Of a stretch of 64,000 nt of DNA, positions 45,150 to 53,102 are shown in pieces. Made by a program: the position numbers and the translations under genes. The notes below the pieces were generated by a model. The model was not told the origin of the DNA. It saw only the letters and a program-made list of their open reading frames with translations, and made no database searches. This DNA comes from Paenibacillus nanensis (lineage in GTDB: Bacteria; Bacillota; Bacilli; Paenibacillales; Paenibacillaceae), in the NCBI RefSeq assembly GCF_003583765.1, contig NZ_QXQA01000022.1, positions 1 to 64,000 of the forward strand. Reading direction: 5' to 3'. Numbering within the stretch: position 1 is the stretch's first letter; every line of letters starts with the position of its first letter.

Positions 45150-45178
45150 TTATAATATTACCATATCCAAAATGTCAA
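45143..45178 (-). promoter_or_regulatory. rpoBC promoter overlapped by an inverted repeat
   Basis: Consensus TTGACA (45173-45178), 17 nt, then TTATAA (45150-45155) on the minus strand. Perfect 9-bp inverted arms TGACATTTT (45143-45151) and AAAATGTCA (45169-45177) are spaced by 17 bp, so one arm covers the -35 and the other the edge of the -10. A further direct copy of TGACATTTT lies at 45101-45109. Confidence 0.65.
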
Positions 45179-45253
45179 GTCAAATTGTTTTTAGGCTCAA
45201 ATTGGCCTCGCCGCTTAAGAATTGAAAGCTCCCGAGCAAATTCGGAAGAACAA

Positions 45254-45850
45254 TCATTTTTGAGCTCGCAGTATCCGATATCCCTTGTCCTTCGTCACTT
45301 CTTCCACTTCGCCGAAGATCGACTCCAGCTTATCCATCGCGGAAGGCGCTCCTTGCTTTTTCTGAATGACGACCCACATGACGCCGCCATCCTTCAACAA
45401 CGAATAACCTTCTTCAAATATTTTGTGAACAACAGCTTTGCCTGCCCGAATCGGCGGATTCGTCAAAATCACATCAAAGCGCTCCTCGCGCACTGCCTCA
45501 AACAAATCGCTTTGCAGCACCGTTACATTGGAAACCCTGTTCAGCTTCGCATTCTCTCTGGCCAGTTCAACAGCGCGTTCGTTTATATCAATCATGGTCA
45601 CATGACCGCTTCCGGCAAGCTTTGCCGCCGTGATTCCGATAGGACCATAGCCGCAGCCAACATCCAATATCCGGTCCCCGTCTTTCAATTCCATCGTTTC
45701 GATCAATACACGGCTGCCATAATCGACACCCGTTTTGGAAAATACGCCGGCATCCGTAACAAATTTCAACGGAAAACCTCTGAGCGTATCGTCATGGGTC
45801 TGTCTGTTATGAGCCGTCCCCGGCGTTTTGGAATAATAATGATTCGACAT
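45254..45850 (-). CDS. ybxB: Class I SAM-dependent methyltransferase, RsmC-like (YbxB)
   Basis: This 198-aa enzyme has motif I DVGCGYGPIG, a motif II acidic residue in MIDINERA, and the catalytic NPPIR (motif IV), which marks N2-guanine or related rRNA methyltransferases of the RsmC/RlmG group. In B. subtilis, ybxB lies between rplL and rpoB, as here. A base-specific target (16S m2G1207 in RsmC) is a family-based guess. GGAGGC precedes the ATG. Its 3' end lies just upstream of the rpoBC promoter. Confidence 0.9.
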   Translation of the reverse strand: MSNHYYSKTPGTAHNRQTHDDTLRGFPLKFVTDAGVFSKTGVDYGSRVLIETMELKDGDRILDVGCGYGPIGITAAKLAGSGHVTMIDINERAVELARENAKLNRVSNVTVLQSDLFEAVREERFDVILTNPPIRAGKAVVHKIFEEGYSLLKDGGVMWVVIQKKQGAPSAMDKLESIFGEVEEVTKDKGYRILRAQK

Positions 45851-45889
45851 CCTTCCGCCTCCTTAAGCGTCATGTCCTGCAACATGCAA

Positions 45890-45928
45890 CGAACCCCTTG
45901 AAAACCGCGAAGGTTTTCAAGGGGTTCG
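45890..45928. terminator. Perfect 17-bp hairpin between rplL and ybxB
   Basis: The arms CGAACCCCTTGAAAACC and GGTTTTCAAGGGGTTCG are perfectly complementary around a 5-nt loop. There is no T run after it on either strand, so it may attenuate or cause processing or stabilisation of the rplJL mRNA rather than end it cleanly. Confidence 0.6.
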
Positions 45929-45980
45929 TCAGCCGCTTATGCTAGGTTAGCATGCGCGGCTGTCATATGAAGAAAAGCTA

Positions 45981-46343
45981 TTACTTAACTTCAACGGATG
46001 CGCCAGCTTCTTCAAGCTTAGCTTTGATGCCGTTAGCTTCTTCTTCGCTAACTTTTTCTTTGATTGGTTTAGGAGCGCCGTCAACCAGGTCTTTTGCTTC
46101 TTTCAGGCCAAGACCAGTGATTTCGCGAACCACTTTGATAACGTTGATTTTGGAAGCGCCAGCGCTTGCCAGGATTACGTCGAATTCTGTTTGAGCAGCA
46201 GCTTCAGCAGCGCCGCCGCCAGCTACTACTGCAACTGGAGCTGCAGCTGTTACGCCGAATTCTTCTTCGATTGCTTTAACAAGATCGTTCAGTTCAAGAA
46301 CAGTCATACCTTTAATTGCTTCCAAGATTTGCTCTTTAGACAT
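45981..46343 (-). CDS. rplL: 50S ribosomal protein L7/L12
   Basis: This 120-aa stalk protein has an N-terminal dimerisation helix (MSKEQILEAIKGMTVLELND), an Ala/Gly hinge (about 33-52) and a C-terminal factor-binding domain with KINVIKVVREITGLGLKEAK. It lies 93 nt after rplJ. Confidence 0.98.
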   Translation of the reverse strand: MSKEQILEAIKGMTVLELNDLVKAIEEEFGVTAAAPVAVVAGGGAAEAAAQTEFDVILASAGASKINVIKVVREITGLGLKEAKDLVDGAPKPIKEKVSEEEANGIKAKLEEAGASVEVK

Positions 46344-46436
46344 GGTATATACCTCCGAATTTGGTTTAAGTTTTTTTGGTGTTGCCTTCGTTACGAAGCC
46401 TGGTTCATTCCGGCTCCATTTGTTGCACTGCCGATA

Positions 46437-46940
46437 TTAAGCGCCAGCTTCTTGCTTTTCTCCAACTGCTTTAACCGCAAGCGCGAAGTTGCGCATAGGC
46501 GCTTGAAGCACGCTGAGGAGCATGGAGAGCAAACCTTCGCGGGAAGGAAGCTCTGCAAGAGCCTTGATTTGATCCATTCCTACGACTTTGCCTTCTACAA
46601 CGCCGCCTTTAAGCTTCAAAGCATCGTTCTTTTTAGCAAACTCGTTCAGGATTTTTGCTGGAGCAACAGCGTCTTCGCCGCTGAATGCTACTGCCGTAGG
46701 TCCTGTCAGAATGTCGTTTAATGCTGTCAATTCCGTACCTTCAGTCGCACGGCGAACGAGCGAGTTTTTCAGAACTTGGAATTCAACACCCGCCTCGCGG
46801 AGCTGCTTCCGGAGTTCAGTTACTTGCGCAACGTTCAGACCGCGGTAGTCGGCAACAACGGTGCTTGGGCTCGAAGTAAGCTTCGACGCGATAACAGCAA
46901 CCGCTTCTTGTTTCTCTTGAATGATCTTTGCGTTAGCCAA
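46437..46940 (-). CDS. rplJ: 50S ribosomal protein L10
   Basis: This 167-aa stalk base shows VADYRGLNVAQVTELRKQLR, GPTAVAFSGEDAVAPAKIL and LPSREGLLSMLLSVLQAPMR. The start is TTG at 46938-46940, 8 nt after GGGAGG; an in-frame GTG three codons earlier overlaps that site. Control is by the L10 leader upstream. Confidence 0.96.
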   Translation of the reverse strand: MANAKIIQEKQEAVAVIASKLTSSPSTVVADYRGLNVAQVTELRKQLREAGVEFQVLKNSLVRRATEGTELTALNDILTGPTAVAFSGEDAVAPAKILNEFAKKNDALKLKGGVVEGKVVGMDQIKALAELPSREGLLSMLLSVLQAPMRNFALAVKAVGEKQEAGA

Positions 46941-46949
46941 ACTGTACAC

Positions 46950-47160
46950 CTCCCGTAAAATTTATACATCCCGTGAATACGACGGATATTCCTGGCCTTG
47001 GGTGCAATGAGAAAGGCCTTCGCAGACGAAGCGAAGGCCATGATTTCGTTATCGAGCGCAGGCAAGCATCGCTTGCCGCATTCCTCAACGTTTTATCATA
47101 ACACCTCGGTAGGAAATTAAGTCCTCTCGGACACCTACTGTCTACGGTATGCGTATTCGA
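46950..47160 (-). promoter_or_regulatory. L10 (rplJ) leader with attenuator
   Basis: On the minus strand the leader shows the conserved L10-binding element: GTAGACAGTAGGTGTCC, TTAATTTCCTACCGAGGTG and TTATGATA. A terminator stem GGCCTTCGC...GCGAAGGCC with TTTCTC (about 47010-47040) follows. Excess L10-L12 complex binds this fold and favours premature termination. This is a well-known Bacillota leader class. Confidence 0.9.
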
Positions 47161-47188
47161 ATGTTAGCTCAGTTTCCTAAATTCCGGA

Positions 47189-47881
47189 TTAGCGGAACGA
47201 TGCAGTCGAGACGCGAGCGCCAGGACCCATTGTGGAGGAAACCGAAATGTTTTTCAGGTAAACGCCTTTAGCAGCAGCCGGTTTAGCGCGCACCAGAGCG
47301 TCGATCAGAGCTTTCAGGTTTTCGTTCAGCTTCTCAGCGTCGAACGAAACTTTACCGATTGGAGCGTGGATTTGACCCGCTTTGTCCAGACGGTACTCGA
47401 TCTTACCTGCTTTGATTTCTTGAACGGCCTTTGCAACGTCGAACGTTACAGTACCTGCTTTCGGGTTAGGCATAAGGCCCTTACCGCCCAGGATACGACC
47501 GAGCTTACCAACTTCAGCCATCATGTCCGGCGTTGCTACGCAGACGTCGAATTCGAACCAGCCTTGTTGGATTTTGTTGATCATGTCTGCGTCGCCAACA
47601 TAGTCAGCGCCTGCAGCTTCCGCTTCTTTCACTTTTTCGCCTTTTGCGAAAACGAGAACGCGTTTTGTCTTACCAGTACCATGCGGAAGTACGACAACGC
47701 CGCGTACCGCTTGGTCTTGTTTACGAGGGTCAACGCCCAGACGAACTGCTACTTCAACGGACTCGTCGAATTTAGCTGTCGCAGCCTTCTTTACAAGCTC
47801 AATCGCTTCAGATGGCTCGTAAGTTGCTTCGCTGTCAATCAGCTTAGCAGCTTCTAGATACTTCTTGCCGTGTTTAGCCAT
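47189..47881 (-). CDS. rplA: 50S ribosomal protein L1
   Basis: This 230-aa protein forms the L1 stalk. It shows GVDPRKQDQAVRGVVVLPHG, DMMAEVGKLGRILGGKGLMP-type core and SVSSTMGPGARV at the end. It is separated from rplJ by the L10 leader. Confidence 0.98.
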   Translation of the reverse strand: MAKHGKKYLEAAKLIDSEATYEPSEAIELVKKAATAKFDESVEVAVRLGVDPRKQDQAVRGVVVLPHGTGKTKRVLVFAKGEKVKEAEAAGADYVGDADMINKIQQGWFEFDVCVATPDMMAEVGKLGRILGGKGLMPNPKAGTVTFDVAKAVQEIKAGKIEYRLDKAGQIHAPIGKVSFDAEKLNENLKALIDALVRAKPAAAKGVYLKNISVSSTMGPGARVSTASFR

Positions 47882-48016
47882 TGTAAGTTTCCTCCTTTGT
47901 GGTTATAGCGGTTCATCCTCCTAGGGATGATCCTCCCACCTCGCGAGACCGAAGTCTCGCCAAGCGCGATGTCCGAGAACATCTTAACCGCGTTCGTCCC
48001 GAAGAACGATGCGAAA

Positions 48017-48442
48017 TTAGTCAACGATCGTTACACCCATGCTGCGCGCAGTACCTTCAACCATACGCATTGCCGCTTCAACGGAAGCTGCGTTCAAATC
48101 TTGCATTTTCGATTCTGCGATTTCGCGAACTTTGTCACGCTTCACAGTTGCGACTTTCTTCTTATTCGGCTCGCCCGAACCTTTTTCGATACCAGCTGCT
48201 ACGCGGAGCAATACTGCCGCCGGCGGCGTCTTTGTTTCGAAAGTGAAGGAACGATCTTCGAATACCGTGATCACGACTGGAATAATCAGACCTGCTTGAT
48301 CCGCAGTACGAGCGTTAAATTCTTTACAGAACGCCATGATGTTAACGCCTGCTTGACCGAGTGCCGGACCGATTGGCGGCGCAGGGTTTGCTTTACCTGC
48401 AGGAACTTGCAGCTTGACCATCTTGATGACCTTTTTTGCCAT
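48017..48442 (-). CDS. rplK: 50S ribosomal protein L11
   Basis: This 141-aa protein has the proline-rich N-terminal domain (VKLQVPAGKANPAPPIGPAL) that binds thiostrepton-type antibiotics with 23S rRNA, and the C-terminal SVEAAMRMVEGTARSMGVTI. It is also needed for RelA activation by the stringent response. Confidence 0.98.
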   Translation of the reverse strand: MAKKVIKMVKLQVPAGKANPAPPIGPALGQAGVNIMAFCKEFNARTADQAGLIIPVVITVFEDRSFTFETKTPPAAVLLRVAAGIEKGSGEPNKKKVATVKRDKVREIAESKMQDLNAASVEAAMRMVEGTARSMGVTIVD

Positions 48443-48501
48443 GACTCACACCTCCTTGCCCTGATATACAAGCGAGAAACGCCTGCTCCGGAAACCGGAT
48501 A

Positions 48502-49035
48502 TTATATCTTCTCCACTTGAGTGTAATCCAGCTCAAGCGGGGTTTCCCTGCCAAACATGTTGACATGAACCTTCAGCTTCGCTTTGTCCAGCAAAATCTC
48601 TTCTACCGAACCGACAAAGTCGGCAAAAGGACCTACCTTGACGCGAACCGTTTCCTTCAGCTCGAATTCGATCTTCGGCTTCGGCTCTTCCATGCCCATG
48701 TGTTTCAGAATCTGATCCACTTCATCAGGCAGCAGAGGCGTCGGCTTGGAACCGGATCCTGTCGATCCTACGAATCCTGTTACACCCGGCGTATTCCGAA
48801 CAACGTACCACGAATCGTCGGTTTGAATCATCTCTACAAGGACATAACCAGGGTAGACCTTGCGTTGAACGGTTTTTTTCTTCCCGTCCTTCTCTACCAC
48901 TTCGTCCTCCATAGGAACGAGCACGCGGAAGATTTTGTCCTCCATGCCCATCGATTCAACCCGGCGCTCCAGATTGGTTTTCACCTTGTTCTCATAGCCG
49001 GAGTAAGTATGCACGACATACCATCTTTTTTCCAT
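48502..49035 (-). CDS. nusG: Transcription termination/antitermination factor NusG
   Basis: This 177-aa protein has the NGN domain (EKRWYVVHTYSGYENKVK, YPGYVLVEM, NTPGVTGFVGS) and a C-terminal KOW domain (ETVRVKVGPFADFVGSVEEI). ATG at 49033-49035 is chosen over the TTG directly before it because of its better distance from AAGGTGG. It follows secE by 24 nt. Confidence 0.97.
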   Translation of the reverse strand: MEKRWYVVHTYSGYENKVKTNLERRVESMGMEDKIFRVLVPMEDEVVEKDGKKKTVQRKVYPGYVLVEMIQTDDSWYVVRNTPGVTGFVGSTGSGSKPTPLLPDEVDQILKHMGMEEPKPKIEFELKETVRVKVGPFADFVGSVEEILLDKAKLKVHVNMFGRETPLELDYTQVEKI

Positions 49036-49059
49036 CAATAATCCACCTTTGGTCCCTTC

Positions 49060-49269
49060 TTAGACAATCAGCTGAACCAATTCCGAGATCCCGATGTCAA
49101 GAAGCCAGAAGTAAATCGTCACGACTATTACCGTGAAAAATACGATCAAGGAATAGCTCGTGAGCTCTTTACGGCTTGGCCAGCGAACCTTCTTCAGCTC
49201 CGCCCAGCTGTCGGCAAAAAAACTAAACGTCGATCCAAAGCCTTGCTTCAGTCTCGCCAAAAATGCCAC
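49060..49269 (-). CDS. secE: Preprotein translocase subunit SecE
   Basis: This 69-aa single-pass protein has the conserved amphipathic segment WAELKKVRWPSRKELTSYS and one membrane helix (about 42-62), the short Gram-positive form. The GTG at 49267-49269 is used, 7 nt after GGAGG. Confidence 0.95.
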   Translation of the reverse strand: MAFLARLKQGFGSTFSFFADSWAELKKVRWPSRKELTSYSLIVFFTVIVVTIYFWLLDIGISELVQLIV

Positions 49270-49287
49270 GGTCACACCTCCAATGGA

Positions 49288-49437
49288 CTATCGCGTCTCG
49301 CGATGAGGAGTCTGCTCGTTACAGAACTTGCAAAACTTCTTCAACTCGATGCGGTCGGGGTGATTGCGCTTGTTCTTGGTCGTCGCATAGTTTCTCTGTT
49401 TGCAGTTTGTGCATGCCAACGTGATGATTACCCGCAT
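49288..49437 (-). CDS. rpmG: 50S ribosomal protein L33 (zinc type)
   Basis: This 49-aa protein begins MRVIITLACTNCKQRNYATT, with zinc ligands Cys9, Cys12, Cys36 and Cys39, so it is the zinc-bound L33. It is the first gene of rpmG-secE-nusG, as in B. subtilis (rpmGB). Confidence 0.97.
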   Translation of the reverse strand: MRVIITLACTNCKQRNYATTKNKRNHPDRIELKKFCKFCNEQTPHRETR

Positions 49438-49548
49438 TGAATTACACCTCCCGAACTGCTTAAAAATACGAATCATTGAAGCTATATAGTAAGTTCATTG
49501 ATTCCATCGCCAATACGAAAAAAACCTCGAATTCAGGCCTACCTAAAC

Positions 49549-49577
49549 ACTTTATCACAAGGCATTCCTTGTGTCAA
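49549..49577 (-). promoter_or_regulatory. Promoter of rpmG-secE-nusG with palindromic spacer
   Basis: TTGACA (49572-49577), 17 nt, then TAAAGT (49549-49554) on the minus strand. The spacer is almost filled by the inverted repeat CACAAGG-CATT-CCTTGTG (49556-49573), which could be an operator. Confidence 0.85.
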
Positions 49578-49676
49578 TGAAAGATAGGTGGCCGGCAATT
49601 TACGAATTTATGGCAACTTGGGTCCGAAATTGGTTGCTATCAGTATCGTCGAAACTACCTCTTTTAAAACCAATGG

Positions 49677-49726
49677 ACTGTCTTCTCTGCCTGAAAAACG
49701 TCAGACAGTAAAGACAGTCCGTTGAA
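49677..49726 (-). terminator. Terminator of sigH
   Basis: GGACTGTCTT (49717-49726 on the minus strand) pairs with AAGACAGTCC (49677-49686), with a second inner stem CTGTCTGACG...CAGGCAGAG. A TTGGTTTT tail follows. Confidence 0.75.
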
Positions 49727-49734
49727 CAAAGGGT

Positions 49735-50388
49735 CTATAGGCCGCCGAAATCCCGAACTTCCAAATATCGTTCCAGCTTGCGCTTCACACGCTGCAAAGC
49801 ATTGTCAATTGATTTCACATGCCGGTCGAGATCGACCGCTATCTCTTGATAGGATCGCCCATCGAGATAGAGCATCAGCACCTTGCGCTCCAAATCGCTC
49901 AAAATCTCGGACATCTTGTCTTCCAAACCGACGAATTCTTCTTGATTAATAATAAGTTCCTCTGGGTCAGACACTCTCGTGCCGCAGATCACGTCGAGCA
50001 AGGTCCGGTCGGAGTCCTCGTCGTAGATGGGCTTGTCTAACGAAACATAAGAATTGAGGGGGATATGCTTCTGTCTGGTAGCTGTCTTGATCGCCGTGAT
50101 GATTTGTCTTGTAATGCACAATTCGGCAAAGGCTTTAAAGCTAGCAAGCTTGTCCCCTTTGAAATCCCGGATCGCCTTATAAAGACCGATCATCCCTTCC
50201 TGCACGATATCCTCGCGGTCGGCACCGATCAAAAAATAGGAACGCGCCTTCGCTCTCACAAAGTTCTTATATTTGTTAATCAAATATTCCAGCGCCATGC
50301 TGTCGCCGTTACGGACCGCTTCTACGATATCCTCGTCCGCGCTGCATTCATATTCGAGCGTACTCCATTCTTTGAGGTCGATACTCAC
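49735..50388 (-). CDS. sigH: RNA polymerase sigma factor SigH (Spo0H)
   Basis: This 217-aa sigma-70 family protein has region 2 with YKNFVRAKARSYFLIGADRE, DIVQEGMIGLYKAIRDF, and region 4 with DLERKVLMLYLDGRSYQEIA and KSIDNALQRVKRKL. SigH drives the transition to stationary phase and early sporulation (spo0A, spo0F, spoIIA). The start is GTG at 50386-50388 after GGAGGG. It lies between rae1 and rpmG as in B. subtilis, with its own promoter. Confidence 0.96.
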   Translation of the reverse strand: MSIDLKEWSTLEYECSADEDIVEAVRNGDSMALEYLINKYKNFVRAKARSYFLIGADREDIVQEGMIGLYKAIRDFKGDKLASFKAFAELCITRQIITAIKTATRQKHIPLNSYVSLDKPIYDEDSDRTLLDVICGTRVSDPEELIINQEEFVGLEDKMSEILSDLERKVLMLYLDGRSYQEIAVDLDRHVKSIDNALQRVKRKLERYLEVRDFGGL

Positions 50389-50474
50389 ACACTATCCCTC
50401 CGGCCTGCAAGGCGTACACCGCGCTAGATTTGAGTATATATAAACATACGAAAAGATCGCTTGAAACATGATTC

Positions 50475-50504
50475 AGTATACATTATGTAACCTTACAACG
50501 TCAA
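50475..50504 (-). promoter_or_regulatory. Promoter of sigH
   Basis: TTGACG (50499-50504), 18 nt, then TATACT (50475-50480) on the minus strand, about 90 nt before the GTG start. Confidence 0.65.
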
Positions 50505-50571
50505 CCGATCCGACACCCGAAATCTATCGATTTTATAGCAAAATTGTAACTTTGTGGCACAGAAAATGATG

Positions 50572-51096
50572 CTATTTTCCGCCTCTTCTCATACGCTCCA
50601 GTTTGCTCCAAACATCCAGGCTGATATTCTGGTCGAGAGAGTTGCGCTTCACCGGTTTTTCCTCTTTGATCGTTTGCTCGATTTCTTTGCGGTTTTGGCC
50701 GATGTCGATCAGCAGTTCCCTAGCGGAGATGCGCAAAGCGCCCTTGCCGAAAGCCACGTGCTGCTCCACCAGGTCGGAAGTCGCGACGTAGAGGTTGCGC
50801 CTTCTCGCGATCAGCTCGTTGCACAACCTCTCGATGCATTCATCCGCCGTTTCTTTTTCTTTTGTGTAGACGATGGTCAGCTTGTTCCGCTTGTAGGTCT
50901 TGCCGAGCCCCGGCACCTGATGCGCGTCAAAAATGACGTACACCTGCATCCCCGTGAAGCCTTGGTAGTCGGCAAGCATGTCCAGCAGCCTATCCCGCGC
51001 GTCCTCCAAATCGTGCTCCTTCAGCCTCTCCAGCTCCGGCCAAGCCCCGATCATATTGTAGCCGTCCACGAGCAGGACGTCGTCGCGCCGGTTCAT
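50572..51096 (-). CDS. rae1: Ribosome-dependent mRNA endonuclease Rae1 (YacP, NYN domain)
   Basis: This 174-aa PIN-like NYN-domain protein has acidic active-site residues in LLVDGYNMIGAWPEL, LEDARDRLLDMLADY, YVIFDAH and KETADECIERL. Rae1 of B. subtilis enters the ribosomal A site and cuts certain mRNAs. It starts 3 nt after the rlmB stop, so they are co-translated. The C-terminal tail is basic. Confidence 0.92.
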   Translation of the reverse strand: MNRRDDVLLVDGYNMIGAWPELERLKEHDLEDARDRLLDMLADYQGFTGMQVYVIFDAHQVPGLGKTYKRNKLTIVYTKEKETADECIERLCNELIARRRNLYVATSDLVEQHVAFGKGALRISARELLIDIGQNRKEIEQTIKEEKPVKRNSLDQNISLDVWSKLERMRRGGK

Positions 51097-51099
51097 GGC

Positions 51100-51855
51100 C
51101 TAGCTTTCCCGTCGTTGCCTGACAACCTCATACATGAGCACGCCCGCGGCAACCGAAGCGTTCAAGGAATTCAGCTGGCCAAGCATCGGAAGCTTTACGA
51201 GAAAATCGCATTTTTCCTTAATAAGCCGCCCCATCCCTTTGCTCTCGTTGCCGATGACAATGGCCAGAGGCATATCAAACTTGGTTTTAAACACATCTTG
51301 CTTCGCGCTTACGTCCGTACCCGCGACCCAGACGCCCGCTTCCTTCAGCCTATCGATTGTCTGCGCCAGGTTCGTCACCCGCGCAACCGGCACATGCTCC
51401 GCCGCGCCCGCGGATGTCTTGAGCACGGTCGCGGTCAGCCCGGCCGAGCGGCGCTTCGGAATGACGACGCCGTGGACGCCGGTGCATTCGGCCGTTCTTA
51501 GAATCGATCCCAGATTATGCGGATCCTCAATTTCGTCCAGCAGCAAAATAAACGGCGTCTCGTTTATGCTTTGCGCGGCGTTCAAGATGTCCTCGACTTC
51601 AACGTAAGCGAAAGCAGCCGCCTGCGCGATCACGCCCTGATGCGTAATGCCCGGCGCCATGCTGTCCAGCTTGCGCTTATCGACGAACTGAACGACGATG
51701 CCCTGCTTCTTGGCTTCCGTAGTAATCGGCTGGGAAAGGCTTTTTTGCGCCCCCTCGGCGATCCAAATCTTGTTGATTTCACGTCCGGAGCGCAGCGCTT
51801 CCAGCACGGGATGCTTGCCGGCGATGAGCTCCTCCTGATTAACCTCAACGGACAT
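51100..51855 (-). CDS. rlmB: 23S rRNA (guanosine 2'-O) methyltransferase RlmB, TrmH family
   Basis: This 251-aa SPOUT methyltransferase has an N-terminal L30e-like substrate-binding domain (about 8-80) and the knotted catalytic domain. The motifs are EDPHNLGSILRTAECTG (motif 1), IVIGNESKGM (motif 2) and GQLNSLNASVAAGVLMYE (motif 3). It modifies G2251 or an equivalent base near the P loop in the E. coli case. CAGGAGG precedes the ATG. The hairpin array lies directly upstream. Confidence 0.92.
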   Translation of the reverse strand: MSVEVNQEELIAGKHPVLEALRSGREINKIWIAEGAQKSLSQPITTEAKKQGIVVQFVDKRKLDSMAPGITHQGVIAQAAAFAYVEVEDILNAAQSINETPFILLLDEIEDPHNLGSILRTAECTGVHGVVIPKRRSAGLTATVLKTSAGAAEHVPVARVTNLAQTIDRLKEAGVWVAGTDVSAKQDVFKTKFDMPLAIVIGNESKGMGRLIKEKCDFLVKLPMLGQLNSLNASVAAGVLMYEVVRQRRES

Positions 51856-51957
51856 AATTGTCCTCCTGTCTGATGTGGGTTCGTTCTGAAATGGTTTAAC
51901 TGAATGATGTGCGCACTATTTAGAACCGTGCGCCATATTGTAGCGCCAGCGGGACGG

Positions 51958-53080
51958 TGCTGTAACGGCTTTTTTCGCCGTTACGGCGTACACGCCAGCC
52001 TCTTTCGCCTCTGTAACGGCGTTTTTCACCGTTACGGCGCACATATTGGCCGCTTACGTCCCTGTAACGGTGTTTTTCGCCATTACAGCGTACACGCTAG
52101 CTTCTTACGTCCCTGTAACGGCGTTTTTTCGCCGTTACAGGGTACGCGCCAGCCACTTGCGCCCCGGTAACGGTGTTTTTCGCCGTTACAGCATGCGTGC
52201 CAGGCCTCTTTCGCCTCTGTAACGGTGTTTTTCACCGTTACAGCGTGCGCGTCAGCCTCTTACGCCTCTGTAACGGCGTTTTTCACCGTTACGGCGCATA
52301 TACTGGCCGCTTAGGCCCCTGTAACGGCGTTTTTCGCCATTACAGGGTACGCGCTAGCCTCTTTCGCCCCTGTAACGGCGTTTTTCGCCGTTACAGGGTA
52401 CGCGCCAGCCACTTGCGCCCCGGTAACGGTGTTTTTCGCCGTTACAGCATGCGTGCCAGGCCTCTTTCGCCTCTGTAACGGTGTTTTTCACCGTTACAGC
52501 GTGCGCGTCAGCCTCTTACGCCTCTGTAACGGCGTTTTTCACCGTTACGGCGCATATACTGGCCGCTTAGGCCCCTGTAACGGCGTTTTTCGCCATTACA
52601 GGGTACGCGCTAGCCTCTTTCGCCCCTGTAACGGCGTTTTTCGCCGTTACAGGGTACGCGCCAGCCACTTGCGCCCCGGTAACGGTGTTTTTCGCCGTTA
52701 CAGCATGCGTGCCAGGCCTCTTTCGCCTCTGTAACGGTGTTTTTCACCGTTACAGCGTGCGCGTCAGCCTCTTACGCCTCTGTAACGTCGTTTTTCACCG
52801 TTACGGCGCACATACTGGCCGCTTAGGCCCCTGTAACGGCGTTTTTCGCCATTACAGGGTACGCGCCAGCCTCTTTCGCTTCTGTAACGGTGTTTTTCAC
52901 CGTTACGGAGCACATACTGGCCACTTGCGCCCCGGTAACGGCGTTTTTCGCCGTTACAGCGTACATGCCAGCCTCTTACGTCCCTGTAACGGTGTTTTTC
53001 GCCGTTACGGCGTGCCCACTAGCCTATTGCGCCCAGGTAACGGCGTTTTCCACCGTTACAGCGTGCCCAGCAGCTCACAC
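51958..53080. repeat. Array A: 22 tandem hairpins, about 51-bp period
   Basis: The stretch between mrnC and rlmB holds 22 units. Each has a near-perfect inverted repeat, CTGTAACGGCG-TTTTT-CGCCGTTACAG or a close variant (stem up to 11 bp, loop 5 nt), followed by a 24-nt linker with a GCGCC/GTGCC-AGCCTCTTNCGCC pattern. Copies differ in compensating ways: CGGTG often pairs with CACCG and CGGCG with CGCCG, but mismatched pairs also occur. Open frames across it are a by-product of the period being 51 bp. There is no cas gene and the linkers are not unique, so it is not CRISPR. Confidence 0.95.
52164..52783. repeat. 256-bp higher-order duplication inside array A
   Basis: The block 52164-52419 (five hairpin units) is repeated without any difference I can see at 52420-52675. 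A third, partial copy runs from 52676 to about 52783 before it diverges (GTAACGTCG in place of GTAACGGCG). Units at 52112-52163 match the end of the block apart from one extra T. Confidence 0.95.
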
Positions 53081-53102
53081 CGCAACTGCGCCCCTTTTTC
53101 CT

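Noticed and set aside
44919..45253. A plus-strand frame (44751-45119) overlapping the rpoB 5' end and leader
   Set aside because: It is antisense to rpoB at its start, has no ribosome binding site and no recognisable product.
51958..53080. Array A as a CRISPR
   Set aside because: The linkers between hairpins are themselves repeated, unit length and palindrome do not fit repeat-spacer structure, and there are no cas genes in the window.
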